NCBI GenBank assembly: GCA_965369305.1
Contig: CBDUQG010000004.1
Location: 1-28,563, forward strand
Length of the DNA stretch: 28,563 bases
DNA from: JAFGTE01 sp965369305
GTDB lineage: Bacteria; Patescibacteriota; Gracilibacteria; UM-FILTER-43-11
Direction: 5' to 3'
The position numbers were made by a program, and so were the translations under genes. Each line of letters begins with the position of its first letter. Position 1 is the first letter of the stretch. Below the pieces are notes generated by a model that saw only the letters and a program-made list of their open reading frames with translations, was not told the origin of the DNA and searched no databases. Shown here one piece after another: positions 1 to 7,775 of the stretch.

Positions 1-1
1 G

Positions 2-829
2 CTGACAGTGATCTCACCTCTCAAAAATTCTCCCGCTCAACGTGCTGGCTTGAGACCCGAAGACATTATTTACCAAGTGGACGGAGAAAGCACTGAAGAC
101 ATGAACCTTGAACAGGCGGTCATGAAAATCCGGGGCGAAAAAGGAACAGTGGTAGTACTGACAGTCATTCGAAAGAATTATTCAGAGCCAATCGATATTC
201 GTATCGTTCGAGATGAAATCAACGTGAACAGCATTGATTGGGAAATGGAAAATGGCATCGCCATCATTGAAATCAATCAGTTCGGCGACAGTACCAAGCA
301 GGAATTCAGCAAAGCCATTAGTGAAATACTAGCTCAAAGACCTGAGGGAGTCGTGCTAGACCTGAGGTACAACGGTGGAGGTTATCTGGAAGGTGCGATT
401 GATATCGCCTCTGAGTTCCTGGAGGATGAAAAAGTGGTCACCATCAAAAAACGCAATCCTGAAGAAGATGAAGTAATCTATGTAAACGGTCAGGCAAGGA
501 TGGCCAGTGTGCCACTGGTGGTTCTCATCAACAGAGGTAGCGCCTCCGCTTCAGAAATTGTGGCCGGTGCTGTTCAAGACCACAATCGGGGCACTGTTAT
601 GGGGGAAAACAGTTTTGGAAAAGGGACTGTTCAAAGTGTCGAGAACCTAATTGGTGGCTCTAGCCTTCGGATCACGATTGCCAAGTGGTTCACACCAAAC
701 GATCAGAATATCAACGAAACAGGCATCACACCAGACATCATTGTAGAAAGAACCATCGAAGATATCGAAGCTGGAAAGGATCCACAACTTGAAAAAGCCG
801 TGGAATTCTTAAAATCACTGGAATCATAA
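2..829 (+). CDS. S41 carboxy-terminal processing protease, 3' part (CtpA/Tsp family)
   Basis: This is the C-terminal part of a processing protease that cleaves exported proteins from their C-terminal ends. The frame is open to the left edge, so the gene starts outside the window. Counting from the GTG at position 8, a PDZ domain covers residues 1-55 (SPAQRAGLRPEDII), followed by the S41 catalytic core from about 80 to 247. Ser180 in the GSASASE motif and Lys205 with Gln209 in the FGKGTVQ motif occupy the catalytic positions known from E. coli Tsp and Bacillus CtpB. The missing N-terminus should hold the signal or membrane anchor. The stop codon overlaps the convergent DUF192 gene by six bases, with no terminator visible between them. 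Confidence 0.95.
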   Translation: MTVISPLKNSPAQRAGLRPEDIIYQVDGESTEDMNLEQAVMKIRGEKGTVVVLTVIRKNYSEPIDIRIVRDEINVNSIDWEMENGIAIIEINQFGDSTKQEFSKAISEILAQRPEGVVLDLRYNGGGYLEGAIDIASEFLEDEKVVTIKKRNPEEDEVIYVNGQARMASVPLVVLINRGSASASEIVAGAVQDHNRGTVMGENSFGKGTVQSVENLIGGSSLRITIAKWFTPNDQNINETGITPDIIVERTIEDIEAGKDPQLEKAVEFLKSLES

Positions 830-1273
830 ATCAGCCTCAATCCTGTCCCCTGACTTGATCCCGTTTCTTTCAACGTATCCTGAAGGCAGCTCCAGAACCA
901 TCACAGAAAGGTCCAAGGAACGATAACGCGGACAATTTGAGTCAATCTGTTCTTGGCAGGGTGGAACGTTTTTTTCAATATGGGTAATAACGGATGCTTC
1001 GTTGATAAACAGGATATCTAGCGAAATCAGCATGTCTTTCATCCACATCACTGGGTACATGGGCTCATCGTAAACAAAAAGCATGCCAGTACCATCAGCT
1101 AAGTGCTCTGTTTCCATAAGACCGATCCGTCGCTCCTCATTGTCATCGGCAACCACAACTACTATTTGATGAACTTCATCACCAGAAATGATAGAAACCT
1201 GCTGAGAATCGAGGGAGGTCAAAAAAAGCAATGAGCCAGCAACTGCAATGATTCCCAAAAGCCTTAAGTACAT
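824..1273 (-). CDS. DUF192 family protein, membrane-anchored
   Basis: A 149-residue protein of the DUF192 family (COG1430). Residues 5-20 form a hydrophobic segment that is either an uncleaved anchor or a signal peptide, so the domain should lie outside the membrane. Family motifs are visible: EERRIGLMETEHLADGTGML near 46-65 and MWMKDMLISLDILFIN near 76-91. The biochemical role of the family is not established. Its start overlaps the stop of the upstream methyltransferase gene in a TGATG junction, so it is very likely translationally coupled and is the last gene of the dgt-nrdR-kinase operon. Confidence 0.88.
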   Translation of the reverse strand: MYLRLLGIIAVAGSLLFLTSLDSQQVSIISGDEVHQIVVVVADDNEERRIGLMETEHLADGTGMLFVYDEPMYPVMWMKDMLISLDILFINEASVITHIEKNVPPCQEQIDSNCPRYRSLDLSVMVLELPSGYVERNGIKSGDRIEADL

Positions 1274-1833
1274 CAGTTTTTGATCATTAATAGTATCCCA
1301 TCGTCAGCATCAATGGGAATAAGTAAGTGCTGAAAACCCTCTAAGGACTCCAGATAATCTGAAAACGGCTTCGTTTTTTTAGGAAAAGCCATCATGTCAT
1401 CAAAAACCAGAACCGCTCCGGCATTAAGCTTCGGCTCCACAGTCTTAAAGAACTCCAGGTAGTTCGCCTTCTGACCATCGACAAAAACCATATCGAAGCT
1501 CACTGTCATAGAAGGAATAACATCACGAGCATCACCAAAGTGAAATTCAACAACCGATCCAAAACCAGCCTCAGGAATATTCCTCAGGGCTTCTTCATAG
1601 GTAGGCTTACTGTGATCAACCGCGTGCACTTTTGCACCCAACTTCTCCGCCGCTTCTGCCATCCAAATGGTCGAATAGCCATTCGCGCAGCCAATTTCAA
1701 GGATGTTTTTAGGTTTATGAATCTGAATAAGCATATTCAAAAAACGCCCTACTTGATCCGTAACATTCGGAATATCATTCCGAACTCCATATTCGCGAAG
1801 TTCTTTCAAATAATTGAGCAGGTCTTTATCCAT
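1273..1833 (-). CDS. SAM-dependent O-methyltransferase (family 3 / Methyltransf_24)
   Basis: A 186-residue class I methyltransferase. Motif I, ILEIGCANGYSTIW (residues 44-57), is the SAM-binding loop, and an acidic residue after strand beta-2 (AVDHS, about 91-95) fits ribose binding. The FVDGQKANYLEFF segment and the later FDDMM are typical of the catechol-type, metal-dependent O-methyltransferases. The substrate cannot be read from the sequence. The start overlaps the response-regulator gene by eight bases and the stop touches the DUF192 gene, so it belongs to the same transcript. There is no signal peptide, so the enzyme is cytoplasmic. Confidence 0.88.
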   Translation of the reverse strand: MDKDLLNYLKELREYGVRNDIPNVTDQVGRFLNMLIQIHKPKNILEIGCANGYSTIWMAEAAEKLGAKVHAVDHSKPTYEEALRNIPEAGFGSVVEFHFGDARDVIPSMTVSFDMVFVDGQKANYLEFFKTVEPKLNAGAVLVFDDMMAFPKKTKPFSDYLESLEGFQHLLIPIDADDGILLMIKN

Positions 1834-2191
1834 TCAGCTCACGTTCGATAATGTTACTAAGGGCTGAGAGAGGGAGATTAGACTTCACATAATAGCCTTT
1901 TGCCCCCAGCTTCATCACTTCCTTCTCATCCTCTTCCTGAGATAAGTTAGTAAAAACCAGAACAGGGGTCTTGTTCTTTTTCTTATTGAGCTCTTTAAGA
2001 ACTTCAAAACCATCTTTATTTGGCATGATCAGATCCAGAAGTACCAAACTATATTTCTTTTTGCTCAGAAAACCCAGGGCCTCAACCCCGTCATTTGCAT
2101 GATCAACCTCATATCCCTCTTGCTTAAGCGTCACTGTGATGACCTTCATAAGAAATGGATCATCCTCAGCAATAAGTATTCTCTTCTTCAT
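1826..2191 (-). CDS. Stand-alone response regulator receiver protein
   Basis: A 121-residue protein made of a single CheY-like receiver domain with no output domain. The acidic pocket is Asp10 and Asp11, the phospho-acceptor is Asp53 (LLDLIMP), the switch Thr is Thr81 and the conserved Lys is Lys103. It lies 29 bases downstream of the three-PAS histidine kinase on the same strand, so it is the probable phosphorylation partner. With no DNA-binding domain, it should act through protein contacts or as a phosphorelay intermediate. Its end overlaps the methyltransferase gene by eight bases. Confidence 0.94.
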   Translation of the reverse strand: MKKRILIAEDDPFLMKVITVTLKQEGYEVDHANDGVEALGFLSKKKYSLVLLDLIMPNKDGFEVLKELNKKKNKTPVLVFTNLSQEEDEKEVMKLGAKGYYVKSNLPLSALSNIIERELNG

Positions 2192-2220
2192 CGTATTTGA
2201 TTAGTAAGCTCATAATAATC

Positions 2221-4215
2221 CTAACTCACCCTACCTTTCAAGGGGCGCCCTTTCTTTTTGGGACCAGTAATAGGCAATAAAATGGTAAACTTGCTTCCTT
2301 TTTTAGGCTTAGACTTGAGCTCAACAGTCCCATTACAGGATTCTAGCATTTTTTTTACAATATGAAGTCCAAGCCCAGAGCCTTTCGTATCCATGTGCTG
2401 TGCACCTGTCGTTCTGAAAAAGCGTTCAAAAAGGTGTCGCATGTCCTGCTTAGAGATACCTATTCCTTCATCCTTAATGCTAATGGCAATATTGTCCTTC
2501 CGTTGCTCAATCGAAATTGTAATAGTTGAGCGATCAGGTGAGTACTTCGCAGCATTAGAAAACAAATTAACGATAGACTGATGAACAATGCTGCGGTCTA
2601 TTGGAATTCGAAGCTGTCCAATCTTGTTTTTGAATACAATAGCCTGTTTCGCATCCACACGAACCTCATTGATCACGTCAGAAACAAACTTGGCAATGGT
2701 AGTTCTTTGAGGATTGATAGCTATAGCCCCCGCCTCTAATCTGGACACATTGAGAAGGTCATCAACTAAGCGCACCATCCTAGCATTTGACTTCAATATG
2801 TCATTAAGAAACTCTTCTTGAAAGCTATCCAGGTTTCCCTTGCTCAGAATGGCTTGAGAAAGCCAATTTATGGCTGTTAGGGGTGTGCGAAGCTGGTGCG
2901 ACGCCAAAGAGAGGAATTCATGCTTAGCCGTTTCAATTTCACGCTCACTAGTAATATCAGTAATGACTCCATCCAAGTACTCAAGTTTACTTTTCTCGTT
3001 GAAGACACCTTTTCCCTTTTCATGTACCCATCTAATAAATCCATCTTTATCGACTAGTCGATAGTAAAGAAGATATGTCTTCTTTTTCTTAAGGGCAACC
3101 TGTATGTTTCTCCAGACCTGATCCCGGTCATCTGGGTGGATCAATTTGCCATAGATTCTGGGCTTATCGCTCAAAAATTCAGAGGCACGGTAGCCAGAAA
3201 GGTCATGGATAGCGTCACTAATAAAAATCATTGGCCAATTACGAGTGTTTTTGCATCGGTAAATCACACTGGGCACATCCTCAACAATGGTACGAAATTG
3301 CTTTTCTCGTTCAGTAAGCTCCTGAGTCCGAGTCGCCACCTTTTCCTCTAACTCTAGGTTCATTTTTTGAAGCTTCTTCTCAGCTTCTTTAACCTTGGTA
3401 ATATCAACATGGTGGGCTGCAAAATAGGAAGCATCGCCCTTCTCATCGAAAATGGTACTTATAGTCAGAATGACATCAATTAACTTTCCATTCTTCTTTT
3501 TGTTTGTAATTTCTCCACTCCAGTATCCCTTTTTTGGATTGAGCAAATCAGACCACATCTGCTTGTAAAAGGATTTATCTTGCAAGCCGGAACTCAGCAT
3601 TTTTGGACTCTTGCCCATGATGTCACCAGATTTGTAGCCATACATCCTAGAAAACCCCCTATTGGCCTGAACAACACAGGGGTTACCATTATCATAGGAA
3701 ACAACGATCATTGAATTTGGCGAAGTATCAAACCCTCGCTTATAAAGGGCGAGTTCGTTCTCAGATTTTTTACGCTCTGACAAATCCCTCAAAATAATCA
3801 ATGTAGCATTGAGCTTACCCCTGTGCTTAATGACAGTTATATTCGCCTCAAAAGGAATGATAACACCATCCTTACGCACTCCATCAACTTCAAAAGCAGC
3901 CACCTTTTCACCCCTTAGCAAACGGCGCTGAATCTTAAGGACTTCCTTTAAGCTTTTTTTTGTCAACAATGGAGTTAAAAAAACATTTTTTCCAACAAGA
4001 TCCTTCCTTGAATAGCGACTAATTCTTACGAATTTCCTATTAACGGCTAAAAACTTTCCTATCCGATCAAGAACTATGATTGGATCATTAGCTTCGTCAA
4101 AGAAAGTTCTGCAGTTCTTTAACTCCTCTTTAATTGAGAGAAGATGAGTTTCTTTTGAAATGTTTTTTTTATTTTTTGTCACAACAAACAGTGGACTATA
4201 TATGAATTCTATCAA
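2221..4215 (-). CDS. Soluble multi-PAS sensor histidine kinase
   Basis: A 664-residue kinase without membrane segments. PAS domains lie at about 30-145, 155-273 and 306-425 (the third contains HPDDRDQVW), with a coiled-coil linker at 273-305. The HisKA domain carries the phospho-accepting His440 (ASHQLRTP). The ATPase domain shows the N box NLFSNAAKYSPD (550-561), the G1 box DEGIGIS (582-588), the F box FERFF and the G2 box GSGLGL (612-617). The C-terminal tail, residues 652-664, is basic with a GRP core resembling an AT-hook. The start used is a TTG with no properly spaced SD; a GTG eleven codons in is an alternative. It is co-oriented with the downstream receiver gene, forming a two-component pair that probably senses a cytoplasmic signal. 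Confidence 0.93.
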   Translation of the reverse strand: MIEFIYSPLFVVTKNKKNISKETHLLSIKEELKNCRTFFDEANDPIIVLDRIGKFLAVNRKFVRISRYSRKDLVGKNVFLTPLLTKKSLKEVLKIQRRLLRGEKVAAFEVDGVRKDGVIIPFEANITVIKHRGKLNATLIILRDLSERKKSENELALYKRGFDTSPNSMIVVSYDNGNPCVVQANRGFSRMYGYKSGDIMGKSPKMLSSGLQDKSFYKQMWSDLLNPKKGYWSGEITNKKKNGKLIDVILTISTIFDEKGDASYFAAHHVDITKVKEAEKKLQKMNLELEEKVATRTQELTEREKQFRTIVEDVPSVIYRCKNTRNWPMIFISDAIHDLSGYRASEFLSDKPRIYGKLIHPDDRDQVWRNIQVALKKKKTYLLYYRLVDKDGFIRWVHEKGKGVFNEKSKLEYLDGVITDITSEREIETAKHEFLSLASHQLRTPLTAINWLSQAILSKGNLDSFQEEFLNDILKSNARMVRLVDDLLNVSRLEAGAIAINPQRTTIAKFVSDVINEVRVDAKQAIVFKNKIGQLRIPIDRSIVHQSIVNLFSNAAKYSPDRSTITISIEQRKDNIAISIKDEGIGISKQDMRHLFERFFRTTGAQHMDTKGSGLGLHIVKKMLESCNGTVELKSKPKKGSKFTILLPITGPKKKGRPLKGRVS

Positions 4216-4243
4216 TTTATTAAATCATCTCCAAACTTGCTTT

Positions 4244-4690
4244 CTATTTTAATAATTTATTGAACTCCTCCTTAAATTCATCGACATCCTTAAAGCTCCT
4301 ATAAACGCTAGCAAAGCGAATGTAGGCAATGTGATCTAGTTTTTTGAGAGCATTGGTTACATCATTTCCAATCGTCTGTGAAGCCACTGTTTTTTTGTTA
4401 CTAGCCCACTTATCTTCAAGATCATTGATCATTTCATCAATCTGCTCCTTAGTCACAGGGCGCTTGCCACAGGCAATCCAAATTCCTTGCTCCAGCTTGT
4501 TGCGGCTGTAAATTTCGTAAGTACCATCCTTCTTTTTAACCATCAAATTACCCATGGCGGGTCTTTCAAAAGTAGTAAAGCGATTTTCACACTTCTCACA
4601 TTCACGGCGACGCCGAATCACACGGCCCCCTTCAGTAACACGGGAGTCAACAACACGTGTTTCCGTTGCTTTACATTTTGGACAGTGCAT
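4244..4690 (-). CDS. nrdR: Transcriptional repressor NrdR
   Basis: A 148-residue repressor that shuts down ribonucleotide reductase genes when dATP/ATP is high. The N-terminal zinc ribbon uses Cys3, Cys6, Cys31 and Cys34, with the basic stretch RVIRRRREC between the pairs. The ATP-cone occupies about residues 49-139 (VKKKDGTYEIYSRNKL at its start). Length and order match the family. It lies three bases downstream of the dGTPase-like gene, so two dNTP-control functions share a transcript. No reductase gene is in the window. No NrdR box could be defended nearby. Confidence 0.97.
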   Translation of the reverse strand: MHCPKCKATETRVVDSRVTEGGRVIRRRRECEKCENRFTTFERPAMGNLMVKKKDGTYEIYSRNKLEQGIWIACGKRPVTKEQIDEMINDLEDKWASNKKTVASQTIGNDVTNALKKLDHIAYIRFASVYRSFKDVDEFKEEFNKLLK

Positions 4691-4693
4691 GAT

Positions 4694-5815
4694 TTAAGAT
4701 ATTTTTTTGTATAAGTCTATGGCAAAACTATCGGTCATACCGGCAATGTAGTCTTTAACAACAATGTGCTTTTCTTCTGCCTGAAGCTTAGATTGATATT
4801 TTTTGGGCAAGTGCTCAGGCTTATCATAAAGCTTCCTGAAAAGACCTGTAATAACCTCCTTCCCTTTCAGATTATACTTCATGACCTCCTCAGCGTTATA
4901 AAAATTCTCGTAAAGGTAGTCTTTAAGCTCGGTAGCCATCTTAGAAACCTCAGGTGAGAACTGGGCTAGCTGGTCTTTGTAGTTGTAAATATCATTCACC
5001 GAAGAAACACCTGATTCAGTAACAAGTGAATCAGTGTATTTAGCCAAATCATTTACGAATAATGACATAACACTGGTTACCCAGTGATAACGCTGGATTT
5101 CGGGTATATTTGAGGCATCACTTTTGTCGACTGCCACTTTCCAAATCGCCAATGAAGACATTTCATCTAGATTCAGAATACCTGAGCGAAGACCGTCATC
5201 TATGTCGTGAGACTGGTAGGCGATCTCATCAGCAATATTGACAATCTGAGCCTCCAGAGATGGCATGAAGTGATCAAATGACTTGGGTCTGTCATAGCGT
5301 GTGCGATGCTTAAGAAGGCCATCAAGAACCTCAAAACTCAAATTAAGTCCATCATACTCATCACTTTTTTGCGCTAACTCATTAACGACCCGGAAACTCT
5401 GTTCGTTATGCTCAAAACGAGAACCATACCCTTCCATCACTTCATTCATGGCATCTTGGCCTGCATGACCAAAAGGTGTATGCCCTAAATCGTGAGCCAG
5501 AGCAATGGCTTCAGCTAAGTCCTGGTTAAGATTCAGCTGACGGGCAATATCCCGGCTAAACTGAGCCACTTCCATGCTATGCGTCATCCGAGAGCGATAA
5601 TGATCTCCGTATCCAGCTATAAAAACCTGTGTTTTTCCGTTGAGCCGACGAAATGGCTTAGAGTGGATAATGCGATCTCGGTCTCGCTGAAAACAGGTGC
5701 GAAATAGATCCTCTTTTTCGTGAAATTTTCTCCCCTTACTCTCGGCACTTCTGACGGCGTAAGGGGCCAGAAGCTCGAGTTCCTGACCCTCCAAATCCTC
5801 TCGCTTGATGATCAT
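4694..5815 (-). CDS. dgt: Deoxyguanosinetriphosphate triphosphohydrolase-like protein (HD domain)
   Basis: A 373-residue HD-superfamily hydrolase of the dGTPase type, which splits dNTPs to the nucleoside and triphosphate. The N-terminal signature FRRLNGKTQVF is followed by metal ligands His79 (RMTHSMEV), His108-Asp109 (HDLGHTPFGHAGQ) and Asp196 (IADEIAY). Length fits the short bacterial dGTPase-like group. It opens the leftward operon with nrdR three bases downstream, consistent with joint control of the dNTP pool. The start ATG has no SD. A weak promoter candidate lies in the short divergent gap upstream. Exact nucleotide preference cannot be told from sequence. Confidence 0.95.
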   Translation of the reverse strand: MIIKREDLEGQELELLAPYAVRSAESKGRKFHEKEDLFRTCFQRDRDRIIHSKPFRRLNGKTQVFIAGYGDHYRSRMTHSMEVAQFSRDIARQLNLNQDLAEAIALAHDLGHTPFGHAGQDAMNEVMEGYGSRFEHNEQSFRVVNELAQKSDEYDGLNLSFEVLDGLLKHRTRYDRPKSFDHFMPSLEAQIVNIADEIAYQSHDIDDGLRSGILNLDEMSSLAIWKVAVDKSDASNIPEIQRYHWVTSVMSLFVNDLAKYTDSLVTESGVSSVNDIYNYKDQLAQFSPEVSKMATELKDYLYENFYNAEEVMKYNLKGKEVITGLFRKLYDKPEHLPKKYQSKLQAEEKHIVVKDYIAGMTDSFAIDLYKKIS

Positions 5816-5845
5816 AATAACTAGTAAAATAAGCTATTCTAAGGT

Positions 5846-5874
5846 AGCATAAGCTCATCATCTCATCAATTCAA
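5846..5874 (-). promoter_or_regulatory. Weak promoter candidate for the dgt-nrdR operon
   Basis: Read on the minus strand, TTGAAT is followed after 17 bases by TATGCT, about 30 bases before the dgt start. Each hexamer matches the sigma-70 consensus at four of six positions. The 75-base gap 5816-5890 separates divergent genes, so both promoters must be here or inside the genes. I saw no convincing plus-strand promoter. Confidence 0.3.
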
Positions 5875-5890
5875 CGAAACTAAAACGGCT

Positions 5891-6472
5891 ATGCACAGAC
5901 TTGAATTCCGTCGGCAAATTCTACATGTATTATACGGCTTTGCATTACTGTTTCTATATCACCACAACTACCTGGACAATCGGATCCTACTTGGGATGAT
6001 TATTGGAGGAGCACTGACCTCATTAATGGTTAAAAGGGAGAAGTTAAGTCCGGTTAGGCGATTTTTGAGCCTTTTTGAGCGAGATCATCACCTCGAACAA
6101 TTCCCTGGAAGAGGGGTGCTTTTCTTCACAATTGGCTCCTATATAACCTTGTTGCTTTTTGAACAGAATATTGCCTATGCCGGCATACTGATTTTGAGTG
6201 TCGGTGATGCCATTTCTAATATTGTGGGGAGACGCTGGGGAAAAATCAGCACTAAACTGAATCCTCAAAAGAATATTGAAGGCAATATTGCCGGAATTCT
6301 GGCTTCATTGCCCTTTGCCTACTACTTTTTCCCCAACATCTATGCCGTGATTGCCGCCAGTACTGTTGGTATGTTTTTGGAAATTCCTGCTATACGGATT
6401 TTTGGCATTGATATTGATGACAACTTGCTCATTCCAATCGGAGCAGCCTTCACACTAACGCTTTTTATTTAG
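5891..6472 (+). CDS. Dolichol kinase / phosphatidate cytidylyltransferase-like membrane protein (SEC59/DGK1/VTE5 type)
   Basis: A 193-residue polytopic membrane protein with about six hydrophobic helices. Conserved family features are visible: RRQILH (7-12), FPGRG (71-75), LSVGDAISNIVGRRWG (102-117) and NPQKNIEGNIAG (124-135). This family transfers phosphate from CTP onto lipid alcohols such as dolichol, diacylglycerol or phytol. The substrate in this organism is unknown; lipid or polyprenol recycling is a reasonable inference. The stop codon is immediately followed by the TTG start of the YraN gene. No SD precedes its ATG. Confidence 0.82.
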   Translation: MHRLEFRRQILHVLYGFALLFLYHHNYLDNRILLGMIIGGALTSLMVKREKLSPVRRFLSLFERDHHLEQFPGRGVLFFTIGSYITLLLFEQNIAYAGILILSVGDAISNIVGRRWGKISTKLNPQKNIEGNIAGILASLPFAYYFFPNIYAVIAASTVGMFLEIPAIRIFGIDIDDNLLIPIGAAFTLTLFI

Positions 6473-6826
6473 TTGTATAAACAAAAACTTGGTCAGCAAG
6501 GGGAAGCATTCATTGAGAAGTACTTGATCAAAGAGGGATATCAAGTTCTGAAAAAGAACTATCGAAAAAAGACAGGAGAAATTGATCTCATTGTCAGAAG
6601 CCCTGAGAATGAGATTGTTTTTATTGAAGTAAAAACCAGGCGATCGTCAAAATACGGAAAACCGGAAGAAGCCGTTGACTCTCGAAAGATAGAAAAAATC
6701 AGAAAAACAGCAGAACACTGGATATTGGAAAACAAGTATTCTAATCAGCACTGGAGAATTGATATCATAGCCCTGGAACTGGGAACTGAAGAAAAAATCA
6801 CTCACCTTAAAAATGTCACCCTTTAA
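6473..6826 (+). CDS. YraN/UPF0102 family predicted endonuclease
   Basis: A 117-residue protein of the UPF0102 family with the Holliday-junction-resolvase-like nuclease fold. The motif GEIDLIV (35-41) and the IEVKTRR motif (51-57) supply Glu36, Asp38, Glu52 and Lys54, the usual PD-(D/E)XK-type pocket. The N-terminal GQQGEAFIEKYL helix is also typical. The start is a TTG directly abutting the stop of the preceding gene, with no SD, so translation is probably coupled. It overlaps the next gene by 14 bases. Its physiological role is not settled for the family. Confidence 0.92.
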   Translation: MYKQKLGQQGEAFIEKYLIKEGYQVLKKNYRKKTGEIDLIVRSPENEIVFIEVKTRRSSKYGKPEEAVDSRKIEKIRKTAEHWILENKYSNQHWRIDIIALELGTEEKITHLKNVTL

Positions 6827-7775
6827 GAAATTCATACTCATCGTTTTGTTGCTGGGCGTCACACTAATGACAATTTACGTGTATTTCATTTTCTTGAATA
6901 CGGGCCAACTCATGATACGTACAGACGGGGTGGGTAACTATGGCATTTTTTTGGATGACGTTGCTTATCCCTGCTTTTCAGATCCGTGTAGCCTGAAGTT
7001 AAAATCGGGGAAGTATGAGCTGACGATAGATAAGGCTGGCTTCTACAGATACAGTGGTGACGTGGAGGTTGCTCGGGGCGGAGAAACAGAAATCAGCCCG
7101 GCACTAGAAGAAATTCCCGCACTCAAAGAAAGTAATTTTTCGAAGGAATTAAGTTCAGACCCAGGCTTACCCAGTAGCCCTGAAGGAACGCTAGGAGGTG
7201 TTTGGAATGCGTCACAGAATCGCTATCTTTTTTTGGATGCTATGGATGAAAAGCTCAAGATTCGAACTGGAACAGGTGAACCTAGAGTCGTTACCACCCT
7301 CAAGAATCTTAGTGAACCAATTGAGTTTTTCTGGTCACCAAATGAAAGAGAGGCCATCGTAGCCAGCGAAAATGAAATCTACTTTATTAGAACAGAGCTA
7401 GGATCGCGAAACAAATTCATCGCGGACTTCAGTCCAACCCAAGCCTTATGGACTCCCGCATTCATATTGCTGAGCAGCGAAGATGAAATTATTTATAAAG
7501 TAGCCCCTGACACATTCAACGAAGCCGAAAGAGCCAACCTAAAGTTTAATCTTGGAAGCAGCCTTGATATAGGAGGCAAACAGCTAATTGCCTACAGGGC
7601 CACTGGAAATGCAACTCAAATCCTTCTAATTGACCTGGAAAAAGAAGTGGAAGAAATCATCGCGGAAAAATTAGACTTCCTGGTTGATGACATCTATTAT
7701 GATTCTGCTTTATCTATAGCCTATTTCCGAGAATCGGAGTCACAAACTTGGTATGAAATCAAAATCAAAAAATAG
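6813..7775 (+). CDS. Membrane-anchored PEGA-domain protein
   Basis: A 320-residue protein with one N-terminal transmembrane segment (about 6-28) and an outside domain. Residues 31-97 fit a PEGA domain (GIFLDDVAYPC, then LKSGKYELTIDKAGF). These small beta folds are common in surface proteins. Residues 130-320 look beta-rich, with repeated blade-like segments (FFWSPNEREAIVAS, IYFIR) suggestive of a partial beta-propeller. I do not recognise a specific function. It overlaps YraN by 14 bases and the DUF4015 gene by 23 bases, so the block is one transcript. An envelope role is inferred from the anchor and from the glycosidase-like neighbour. Confidence 0.75.
   Translation: MSPFKKFILIVLLLGVTLMTIYVYFIFLNTGQLMIRTDGVGNYGIFLDDVAYPCFSDPCSLKLKSGKYELTIDKAGFYRYSGDVEVARGGETEISPALEEIPALKESNFSKELSSDPGLPSSPEGTLGGVWNASQNRYLFLDAMDEKLKIRTGTGEPRVVTTLKNLSEPIEFFWSPNEREAIVASENEIYFIRTELGSRNKFIADFSPTQALWTPAFILLSSEDEIIYKVAPDTFNEAERANLKFNLGSSLDIGGKQLIAYRATGNATQILLIDLEKEVEEIIAEKLDFLVDDIYYDSALSIAYFRESESQTWYEIKIKK

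Noticed and set aside
4180..4215. NrdR box near the kinase start (CATATATAGT resemblance)
   Set aside because: Only one half resembles the NrdR consensus, it lies inside a coding region and no second box is spaced as required.
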